The position numbers and the translations under genes are program-made. A DNA stretch of 46,450 nucleotides from Bartonella massiliensis (lineage in GTDB: Bacteria > Pseudomonadota > Alphaproteobacteria > Rhizobiales > Rhizobiaceae): positions 1-46,450 of the forward strand of contig NZ_CABFVS010000010.1 in assembly GCF_902150025.1 (NCBI RefSeq). The letters are read 5' to 3'. The notes below the pieces were generated by a model that had not been told where the DNA came from, ran no database searches, and saw nothing but the letters and a program-made list of their open reading frames with translations. Positions 36,711-44,006 of the stretch are shown one piece after another; position 1 is the first letter of the stretch; every line of letters starts with the position of its first letter.

Positions 36711-36791
36711 ACCGATAGACTTATTTACAACCATAAGGCGAAAAAATTCTTCGCGGTGCTACTGATATTATATGGATTAGGGGGACGAAAA

Positions 36792-36995
36792 ATGAACGAC
36801 CGTGATGAAAAAAATCTCACCACACCCTTTAAAGTTGGAGATGATCTTCTCGGGGTCAACAGCGAGATAGCACGAAAATTACGCCAATTTTACATGGAAA
36901 TTCAAGAAGAAGCGCTGCCACGGCGGTTGCTCGAGCTTTTAGAGAAGTTGGAGCGTGCAGAGCAATTGGGCTTAAACAATGTGAAAAAGGTTTGA
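36792..36995 (+). CDS. nepR: Anti-sigma factor NepR
   Basis: A 67-residue protein. The central segment (GVNSEIARKLRQFYMEIQEE, then ALPRRLLELLEKLERAE) is the conserved two-helix NepR motif that wraps EcfG or, under stress, PhyR. The upstream frame opens at 36690, but the ATG at 36792 has GGGGGA before it and gives the family length. It ends 7 bp before ecfG, so both are made together, which keeps the sigma factor silent until PhyR is phosphorylated. Confidence 0.93.
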   Translation: MNDRDEKNLTTPFKVGDDLLGVNSEIARKLRQFYMEIQEEALPRRLLELLEKLERAEQLGLNNVKKV

Positions 36996-37002
36996 ACCCT
37001 TT

Positions 37003-37557
37003 ATGTCAAAGTGTGCGAAAAATTTTAAACAAGAACTTCTTTTGGTATTGCCGGCTTTACGTGCTTTTGCTGTTTCTTTAAGCGGCAAACACGATAAAGC
37101 TGAAGATTTGGTCCAAGATACGGTGATGAAAGCATGGGCTAAACAAGACTCCTTTGAGATGGGAACCAATCTTAAAGCGTGGCTTTTTACGATTTTGCGC
37201 AATGAATTTTATAGTCAAATGCGCAAAAAGGGAAGAGAAGTTCAAGATACCGACGGCGTATTTACCCAAAATGTCGCTGTTCATCCTTCTCAATATGGAT
37301 CGCTTGATTTGCAAGATTTTAAAAAAGCCTTAAATCTGCTTTCAGCTGATCAAAGAGAAGCCATTATTCTCATTGGGGCATCGGGATTTTCTTATGAAGA
37401 TGCTGCGGCTATTTGTGGCTGTGCTGTTGGAACCATTAAAAGCCGTGTGAGTAGGGCGCGTCATCGATTACAGGAACTTCTTCATGTCGATGGTGAATCT
37501 GATTATGGTCCCGATTCTTATTCGGCTGGAAGTACATTGTGTTCATTTAACGGCTAA
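37003..37557 (+). CDS. ecfG: Sigma factor EcfG (general stress response)
   Basis: A 184-residue ECF sigma factor. Region 2 is at about 10-75 (SLSGKHDKAEDLVQDTVMKA, LKAWLFTILRNEFYSQMRK), and region 4 is at about 115-165 (LSADQREAIILIGASGFSYE, then GTIKSRVSRARHRLQELL). The short linker and sequence are typical of the EcfG class in Rhizobiales. It forms an operon with nepR. In Bartonella the equivalent sigma factor has been linked to adaptation to the arthropod vector. A weak stem ending in TAGCC before T7 near 37590-37602 may reduce transcription past it. Confidence 0.95.
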   Translation: MSKCAKNFKQELLLVLPALRAFAVSLSGKHDKAEDLVQDTVMKAWAKQDSFEMGTNLKAWLFTILRNEFYSQMRKKGREVQDTDGVFTQNVAVHPSQYGSLDLQDFKKALNLLSADQREAIILIGASGFSYEDAAAICGCAVGTIKSRVSRARHRLQELLHVDGESDYGPDSYSAGSTLCSFNG

Positions 37558-37750
37558 AAAAGCATAATAATTATGATGGATAGCCTTGTTTTTTTTATTC
37601 CCGTTATAGCTATTACAATAAAGTCAGTATCTGAGGAAATTCAGAAAATGTGGCGTTTGCTCTTTAGGAACACAAAAAAAGCTTTTATGAAACGTTCTCA
37701 TAGGCTTTTGGCGTTATGTTCCATAAGGTTGCCTTCCTTTGTACTGAAAA

Positions 37751-39208
37751 ATGACGACTTTCAAGTTCGCCAATGGAAATTCTATGACAACAAAGACAAA
37801 TGTGCTGCCTCAAATGCCCTCTTCTGATGCAACGATATCACGCTGGCGGTGGGTTGCGATTATTGTGTCTCTTGTTATGGCTCTTTTAGCATCGATTTTT
37901 ATTATGTTGCTTTCCAATGCCGTTGATCGAGAAGTTGCTCAGTTAAATACAAGTTCAGAATTACGCGAACAGGCTGATTTGGTGCTTATTAGCTTGATTG
38001 ATATGGCGGTTGCTGATCGCAGCTATGCAAAAACACGCAAGGTGGAAGATAAAATCCGCTTTGAAAATGCTGAGCGGGAGTTGGGGGATATTCTCGATTA
38101 TATCGCGCTGATTGTTTATGCGCATCCGCAATGGGATGAATGGTTTACAGCTTTTAAAGGCGAGGTTGAAGCACGAAAAGCATTTATGAATGCCCATATG
38201 CAGGCTCTTGATAAACTTCCTGATCAGTCTTTACAACCTTCCGCTTCTCCTGATGTCTCGAGAATTCCCGTGGCTCGTTTAGCGCAATTGATGACAAGCT
38301 TTATTAATGGCGATGATGTGGTGCGACAAAAACAGCGTGAGGGTATTGCATTGATGCGGGCTGCTTTAACATTGGCAGCGATTGTTTCTGTTGTGAGTAC
38401 TTTTATTTCGGCCTATTTTGTGATTAATCGTTTTCATCGTGATGTGCGTTCTTTAAAATTGTATCAATTGTTGCTTCATAGCGAAAATATCGCTCTGGAA
38501 GCCCGTGTAAAAGAACGAACACAAGAATTAGAAAGAGCACGCAATCACGCCGAAAAAGAACGTCAACGGGTTGAAATGTTGTTGCAGGATGCAAGCCATC
38601 GTATTGGCAATTCTCTTGGGACGGTGTCCTCTTTGCTGGGACTCCAGTTAAATCGGAGTAAAAATGAAGAAGTCCGTTCTGTACTTGGGGCTGCACGAGA
38701 TCGTATCCAGACAATTTCCACAGCCCATCGTCGTTTGCGTTTGAGTGATGATATGGAAACAACGCTCTTGGCTGAGTTTCTTAGTTCTGTGGTGCATGAT
38801 GTCGAATTGGCAGTGCCTTTTGAATTGCGTGAAAACATTACCATTCACACGAACTTTAAAGAGTGTCGGCTGTCTTCAAGAGATGCAACAACCCTTGGAA
38901 TTATTCTTGGTGAATTGCTGACTAATTCCTTAAAACATGCTTTTCCTGATCAACGACCGGGTCATATTTATATCTCTTTTGGTCCTGAGGTAAATGGACA
39001 ATTGATACTCATTGTAGAAGATGATGGTGTAGGGATGAAGAACCAAACTTTAGAACAAAAGACAGGACTTGGTCGTGTGGTGGTGGAACAGCTTTGTATG
39101 CAATTTGGTGAAAAACCCCTTTTTGAAACGTCTGCTTTAGGAGGAACAAAAATTGTCATTCCTTTGCCAAAACTCAGTCACGAAGCGTTCAAAAAAATCT
39201 CTGACTGA
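37751..39208 (+). CDS. Membrane sensor histidine kinase, HisKA_2 type
   Basis: A 485-residue kinase. Two membrane helices (about 33-55 and 204-226) flank a 150-residue extracytoplasmic helical sensor that looks CHASE3-like. A coiled-coil linker (ALEARVKERTQELERARNHA) leads to the dimerisation helix with His283 in DASHRIGNSLGTVSSLLGLQ. The ATP domain has GELLTNSLKHAF (N box), VEDDGVGM (G1), GLGRVVVEQL (G2) and GGTKIVIPLP. ATG 37784, with GGA upstream, is an alternative start. Placement after ecfG and kinase class suggest input to PhyR, in parallel with the HWE kinase. Its 3' part is present twice more as debris downstream. Confidence 0.9.
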   Translation: MTTFKFANGNSMTTKTNVLPQMPSSDATISRWRWVAIIVSLVMALLASIFIMLLSNAVDREVAQLNTSSELREQADLVLISLIDMAVADRSYAKTRKVEDKIRFENAERELGDILDYIALIVYAHPQWDEWFTAFKGEVEARKAFMNAHMQALDKLPDQSLQPSASPDVSRIPVARLAQLMTSFINGDDVVRQKQREGIALMRAALTLAAIVSVVSTFISAYFVINRFHRDVRSLKLYQLLLHSENIALEARVKERTQELERARNHAEKERQRVEMLLQDASHRIGNSLGTVSSLLGLQLNRSKNEEVRSVLGAARDRIQTISTAHRRLRLSDDMETTLLAEFLSSVVHDVELAVPFELRENITIHTNFKECRLSSRDATTLGIILGELLTNSLKHAFPDQRPGHIYISFGPEVNGQLILIVEDDGVGMKNQTLEQKTGLGRVVVEQLCMQFGEKPLFETSALGGTKIVIPLPKLSHEAFKKISD

Positions 39209-39289
39209 TTTTTAAAAGGCATCAATTTTTTCTGCTTGTTCGTTTTCAGTAAGAAGAAAATACGGCTTTTCAAACACATCATTATTCCT

Positions 39290-39840
39290 ATGAGATTTGC
39301 TTGTCTTCGAGAGATGCCACAACCCTTGGCATGATCGAATTGTTTTAGGGGCTGCACGGGATCGTATTCAGACAATTTCTACAGCATATCGTCGTTTGTG
39401 CTTGAGTGATGATATGGAAACAACGCTCTTGGCAGAGTTTACTTAGTTGTGTGGTGCATGATGTTGAATTGGTCAATCCTTTTGAATGGCAAAAAAACAT
39501 AACCATTCACACGGAATTTAAAGAGTCTCGACAGTTTTTACGAGATGTGACAACCCTTGGAATTATTCTTGGTGAATTGCTGACTAATTCCTTAAAATAG
39601 GCTTTTCCTGATCAACGGGCGGGTATATTTAGATCTTCTTTGGTCTTTAAGTCTTATGCATAATTGATGTTTATGATAGAAGATGATCGTGTGGGGATGA
39701 AGAGCCAAACCTCAAAACAAAAGACAGAATTTTGTTTGTGTTGTGGTGGAACAGTTCTATACACAATTTGGTGAAAAAACACTGTTTGGGACTTCTGCTT
39801 TAGGGGGAACAAAAATTATCATTCCTTTACCAAAACTTAA
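39290..39840 (+). pseudogene. Decayed 3' fragment of the HisKA_2 kinase gene
   Basis: From about 39343 the sequence follows codons 311-475 of the kinase (GAARDRIQTIST, SDDMETTLLAEF, LGIILGELLTNSLK), with frameshifts, stops and an internal loss between about 39600 and 39640. A further short piece (about 39295-39335) matches codons 372-384. It lies directly before the metallophosphoesterase, convergent with it, as does the second fragment at 41881-42085. Confidence 0.9.
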
Positions 39841-39851
39841 ATATAGGGGGA

Positions 39852-39889
39852 AAAGGGAGCACCTTAGATAATTTGAAGGTTTTCCCTTT
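39852..39889. terminator. Bidirectional hairpin between kinase fragment and phosphoesterase 1
   Basis: AAAGGGA (39852-39858) pairs with TCCCTTT (39883-39889), and ACCTT with AAGGT inside. A flank of A on one side and T on the other suits termination in both directions, mainly for the phosphoesterase transcribed leftward. An equivalent hairpin with changed bases lies at 42097-42134. Confidence 0.65.
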
Positions 39890-39921
39890 CGTGTGTGAAA
39901 GTTGAAAGTGAAAAAATGTCC

Positions 39922-41436
39922 CTATAAATTACTACAACTCGCCCGGAGAGCGGGGATGGCTCCATTGAGTTTTAAATTTTCGAGCAAAACTGGTTTTCCT
40001 GTTTTCCCATTATAGGCTTTAACGTAAATATCTTTTCCTCGTACATCGACAAGATAATAGTCTCCTCTAAAGAGTGCTCCAGATGTGTATATAGGGATAT
40101 TGCCAAAGACTTTATCGTCCTTTGCACGACAATAGAATCGCCAATGTGTATGTCCTACAAAAATTGCTTTGACATTGTGCTTTGTAATAATTGATTTAAA
40201 TACAGCGAGCTTTTGCGCATTTTGGGGTTGAAGAAAATGCGAATCTTTATCTCCGAAATGAGGACGGGCATCGTGAAAATTGAGAATTGTAACTTTCCCT
40301 CTTTTATCAGCGGCTTCTAAATCTTTTTTTAGCCACCTAAGAGCGCTGGTTATTCTTACTGTCGTCATACCGTCAGATAAATATGCAGTATAAGTTGGAT
40401 AATTGTGTAGTTGTACGTAGTGAATATCTCCATAATCCCATGAATAGCTTAAGCTTCCCGTTATTATGTCATCGAATCTTTCAAAGCGAGCAAGTTTACG
40501 AGAAGTTACATGTTGATTAAATTCAGGTAAAGAACGGCTATATTTTTTTAGTTCTTGCAACATTCTTTTCACAGCACTTATCGCACATGCATCCTTTGAA
40601 AGATTTTCTATCGGTATCGTACAATCACGAATATTATTGTAATAATCATGATTTCCAAGTCCTTCATAGACTGGATAAGGCATGCTTTTATAGACATCTG
40701 CATAATCTTGGTAGGTTTGGGGGCGACCAAACTCCGTTAAATCGCCATTGACGATATAAAATGCAGCTGCGTGAGATTCTAGTGCCATTGCAACTTTCTT
40801 ATTTGTTTCTAACCATGGCTGTCTATTGCTGTTCCCATTAGGATCGCCAATATTCAAACGCCATGGTTGCGGATCAGCTGCTATGACAATGCTATAATTT
40901 TTGATAGGAGCCTTTCTTTTTATATACCAAATTGTTCTCGCGTTATCACCTACTCCCTCCACGCGTTCAAAATAATAACCTTTTTTGCTTGCGGTAGCAG
41001 AATATTGATTGGCACCATGATAAGGATTATACCATCGAAATGTTAAAATAGTGCCATCATCTTGTACTTTATATTTAGCCCATCCTCCAGATCCAAAAAG
41101 CCACGCATTGGAGGTTGTCGCTGCTTTTCCCACACAACCAGATGCAATTGTATTCGAAGGTCCTTGATTCTTCCAATATTCACCTGTTTTCCATTCTCCA
41201 CGCTCTATACCTTTATCGATTAATACCATAGAAGTAGGCGGATTGGTTAGCTCATTAACGATATAGACATCTGTGGAACGATCATCAAATGCAATTCGTT
41301 GCGGTTTAGGTAATTTATTGATAAAATCTCGCCTTGTTTCGTTTTTTATACAAACATTTTGCGCGTGAAGGCTATAAGGCTTCATACAAACAAAGGTGGT
41401 AAAAAAAATCACAGCAACTATTATGTTATATTTCAT
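39922..41436 (-). CDS. Exported metallophosphoesterase with N-terminal aegerolysin-like domain
   Basis: A 504-residue protein. Residues 1-25 are a signal peptide (MKYNIIVAVIFFTTFVC, cut near SLHAQ). Residues about 55-175 show motifs of the aegerolysin/crystal-toxin fold: GEWKTGEYWKNQ, NTIASGCVG, FGSGGWAKYKV, then FRWYNPYHGANQYSA. This resembles GxW, YxV and WdNPyxGsNxY of that family. Residues about 180-490 are a calcineurin-like phosphoesterase: AADPQPW (Asp188), NGDLTE (Asp232), GNHDY (261-265), FHDARPHFGD and VGHTHW. The paralogue at 42166-43491 lacks the extra domain. A G9 tract lies 25-33 bp upstream of its start. The substrate is unknown; a surface or host-membrane target is inference. 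Confidence 0.85.
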   Translation of the reverse strand: MKYNIIVAVIFFTTFVCMKPYSLHAQNVCIKNETRRDFINKLPKPQRIAFDDRSTDVYIVNELTNPPTSMVLIDKGIERGEWKTGEYWKNQGPSNTIASGCVGKAATTSNAWLFGSGGWAKYKVQDDGTILTFRWYNPYHGANQYSATASKKGYYFERVEGVGDNARTIWYIKRKAPIKNYSIVIAADPQPWRLNIGDPNGNSNRQPWLETNKKVAMALESHAAAFYIVNGDLTEFGRPQTYQDYADVYKSMPYPVYEGLGNHDYYNNIRDCTIPIENLSKDACAISAVKRMLQELKKYSRSLPEFNQHVTSRKLARFERFDDIITGSLSYSWDYGDIHYVQLHNYPTYTAYLSDGMTTVRITSALRWLKKDLEAADKRGKVTILNFHDARPHFGDKDSHFLQPQNAQKLAVFKSIITKHNVKAIFVGHTHWRFYCRAKDDKVFGNIPIYTSGALFRGDYYLVDVRGKDIYVKAYNGKTGKPVLLENLKLNGAIPALRASCSNL

Positions 41437-41460
41437 GAGGGTATCATCAAAAACTACCTT

Positions 41461-41469
41461 CCCCCCCCC
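41461..41469 (-). repeat. G9 homopolymer in the leader of phosphoesterase 1
   Basis: Nine consecutive C on the plus strand (G on the coding strand) end 25 bp before the ATG at 41436. A GGTATTTTC sequence just upstream on the coding strand may be part of a -10 region. Such tracts slip readily, so the leader length and expression may vary between cells. Confidence 0.8.
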
Positions 41470-41880
41470 AGAAAATACCTGATAGGTGTCATATTAATTA
41501 GGAACTTTAAATTTGATTTTTTTATGGTATTCTGGTTATTTTTTATCAGATGATACAGATCTATCTGAAAGACAGCTTATACTGAAAACAATAAGATCAA
41601 CCTACAAATTTTGCTTGATTTATGTGTTTTCTTTTTGCAATTGCTTTCTCTTCTCTATTGAATTATGTGTGAGAAATTCCAAAAACAAAGCTTTATGTTT
41701 TTTTTAGGGTATAAATTAAGCAATAATCAATGGTAGCGTCATCGTTAATCATAAGGTTTGTATAAGGCTTTAAGAGAACACTATCAGCTTTAATATGGTG
41801 AGTTTTCTTCTGCGCTTTGATAAGTCTCTTTTGCAAAATACTTTTGCTTTCTATGTAAAAGTGTTTTCGAAGAATTTTTC
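41470..41880. other. Intergenic region between phosphoesterase 1 and kinase fragment 2
   Basis: A/T-rich DNA. The left part should hold the phosphoesterase promoter on the minus strand. The short plus-strand frames here lack family features and are not accepted. Confidence 0.4.
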
Positions 41881-42085
41881 ATGCGGCTTTGAGCTTAATG
41901 GACAATTGATGCTTATGATAGAAGATGACCGTGTGGGGATGAAGAGCCAAACCTCAAAACAAAAGATAGAACTTTGTCCGTGTCGTGGTGGAACAGCTCT
42001 ATACACAATTGGGTGAAAAAACACTGTTTGGGACTTTTGCTTTAGGGGGGAACAAAGATTGTCATTCCTTTGCCAAAACTTAAAT
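41881..42085 (+). pseudogene. Second decayed kinase fragment
   Basis: Matches about codons 411-475 of the kinase (GQLMLMIEDDRVGMKSQTSK, then frameshifted remains of GRVVVEQL and GGTKIVIPLPKLK). It resembles the fragment at 39290-39840 more than the intact gene (DDRVGMKSQTSKQK is shared), so it was duplicated together with the phosphoesterase gene after the fragment had already decayed. Confidence 0.9.
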
Positions 42086-42096
42086 GTAGGTGACAC

Positions 42097-42134
42097 AAAG
42101 GAGGCAACTTAAATAATTATTAAGTGCCCCCTTT
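42097..42134. terminator. Hairpin between kinase fragment 2 and phosphoesterase 2
   Basis: AAAGG and GGC pair with GCC and CCTTT, and ACTTA pairs with TAAGT around an A/T loop. It is the counterpart of the hairpin at 39852-39889; pairing is kept with different bases. Confidence 0.6.
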
Positions 42135-42165
42135 CGTTTGTTAAAGTTGAAAGCAAAAAGTGTCT

Positions 42166-43491
42166 TTATAAATTACTGCAATTATCCCAAGGGGAGCGGT
42201 AGGTTCCATTTCGTCCTAAATCTTGGTCCAAAATGGGGACCCCTGTTTCCCCATTATAACCTTTGACGGAAAAGTCTTTTCCATGTACATCGACAAGATA
42301 ATAGTGTCCTTTAAAGAGTGCTCCAGATGTATATATAGGGATATTTCCGAAGACTGGATCATCTGATCCACGGCAATAAAATTCTCGATGTGCATGTCCT
42401 ACAAAAATTGCTATGACATTGTGCTTTGTAATGATTGATTTAAATACAGCGAGCTTTTGCGCATTTTTGGGTAGAAGAAAATGTGAATTTCTATCTCTGT
42501 AATAGGGACGAGCATCGTGAAAGTTGAGAATTGTTACTTTCCCTCTTTTATCAGCCGCTTCTAAATCTTTTTTCAGCCAATCCAAAGAGTTCTTAATACG
42601 TACGGATGTTGTGAGGTCTTTTAAAGTCACTTCATAGAGTGGATAATTGTGCAGTTGTACGTAGTGAATATCTCCATAATCCCATGAATAACTCAAACTT
42701 CCTTGGATAAAATAAAAACCATAATAAAAAAAACCATTAGAAACCCTTTGTTCAGAGAGGTGCTTATTGAAATTAGAGAGAGTTTTTTCATATTTCTTTA
42801 TTTCTGACACCATTCTTTCAACAGCACTTATCGCACAAGCATCTTGGAAAAAATTGAATGCTCGAGGTATCATGCAATCATGAGCATTATTAGCATAATC
42901 ATGATTACCTAGTCCCTCATAAACAGGAATACCGAGTTTTTTATAGATATTAGCATAATCGCTGTATGTTGCTTTTCGACCATATTCTGTTAAATCTCCA
43001 TTCACGATGATAAAATCTGCTTTATGTGATTTTATGGCCGCTGCAACGTTTTTATTTTTCCTGAGCCATGGAGCTCTATTTTGTATTGAATTCGGATCAC
43101 CGGTTGTCAAACGCCATGCTTGGGGGTCGGCTGCGATAATAATGGTGTAATTGTTGGAAGATTGAGACTGTTTTTGAGGTTTCTGTATTGCTTTTGAATG
43201 CTTATTTTTTTGAGATTGCTGCTGTTGAAAAACGTCACCGCTGTCGGTGGGAAGAGGTTTTAATTGATGGGGCTGTTGAGCATTCTTAACTGGAATATCA
43301 GAATTTCTTAGATTTTTAATGTCATTGATGTTTTTCTTATTTGGTGTGTGATTCTGCAATTTTTCTGATTGTATTTTTGATTCTGCGATATCATTTAGCA
43401 CATGACAAGACATCGCTCCAGTTTTTTCAGAGACAAGAAAAAAAGGATTCAACAGTGTAACAATAATCATACTTATTGTTGGAGATTTCAT
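42166..43491 (-). CDS. Exported metallophosphoesterase, paralogue without aegerolysin-like domain
   Basis: A 441-residue protein with an N-terminal hydrophobic segment (MKSPTISMIIVTLLNPFFLV) as signal peptide or anchor. A 95-residue low-complexity linker rich in Gln, Asn, Lys and Ser replaces the N-terminal domain of the paralogue. The phosphoesterase domain begins near residue 115 (YTIIIAADPQAW) and has NGDLTEYGR, GNHDYANN, NFHDARP and VGHAHREF. The C-terminal half is very close to the paralogue (LKKDLEAADKRGKVTILNFH), and both end in CSNL. The two genes share flanking kinase debris, so they arose by a segmental duplication followed by loss or gain of the N-terminal domain. Confidence 0.88.
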   Translation of the reverse strand: MKSPTISMIIVTLLNPFFLVSEKTGAMSCHVLNDIAESKIQSEKLQNHTPNKKNINDIKNLRNSDIPVKNAQQPHQLKPLPTDSGDVFQQQQSQKNKHSKAIQKPQKQSQSSNNYTIIIAADPQAWRLTTGDPNSIQNRAPWLRKNKNVAAAIKSHKADFIIVNGDLTEYGRKATYSDYANIYKKLGIPVYEGLGNHDYANNAHDCMIPRAFNFFQDACAISAVERMVSEIKKYEKTLSNFNKHLSEQRVSNGFFYYGFYFIQGSLSYSWDYGDIHYVQLHNYPLYEVTLKDLTTSVRIKNSLDWLKKDLEAADKRGKVTILNFHDARPYYRDRNSHFLLPKNAQKLAVFKSIITKHNVIAIFVGHAHREFYCRGSDDPVFGNIPIYTSGALFKGHYYLVDVHGKDFSVKGYNGETGVPILDQDLGRNGTYRSPWDNCSNL

Positions 43492-44006
43492 AAATTCAGC
43501 CCCTTTTAAATATTTTATTATCTTTATGTTACAAAACTTAAGATGATTTTATCAATTTGTATTTTAAGTATTTTGCATTTATAAAAATTTAAACTTAAAG
43601 TTAACAGTTTAAAAAATAAGTAAATTTAAACAGATACGTTTTATATATACTCTATTTAGTCAATTTAACCCTCATAAATATTTATTTATTTTATCAATTA
43701 TTTTTCAATTTGTATATTTAGTTTATACAAATATTGTTTATTTTTTTGTAAAAAGTAACTTTTTCAAAATTTGAGGGGCTTCTTTTGTGCTTCATATTTT
43801 GCGCTTTTTTATTGTGCGTAAAATCTGAAAGGGGAGGGCGTTTAATTTTTGATTGTTGTTATGCTGCTTTGCATGGGTTTTCTCTTTTTAGCTTATTCTT
43901 TTACGGATATTTTAAAGTGCAGAATTTTTTGAGAAAAGTAAGTGCTACAGTCTGTTTTTTAGATATTTTGAGTCATAAAAAAAGCGGTTTTAGATCTTTC
44001 CATGCT
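43492..44006. other. A/T-rich intergenic region
   Basis: No accepted gene. The frame at 43785-44045 (plus) overlaps the M23 gene end on the other strand and has no family features. The part 43500-43740 is very A/T-rich and should contain the phosphoesterase 2 promoter on the minus strand. Confidence 0.45.

Noticed and set aside
36690-36791. N-terminal extension of NepR
   Set aside because: Would include the palindrome as coding DNA and exceed family length; the ATG at 36792 has a ribosome binding site.
37573-37827. Frame of 84 codons between ecfG and the kinase
   Set aside because: Overlaps the kinase start in another frame, and lacks a ribosome binding site and conserved features.
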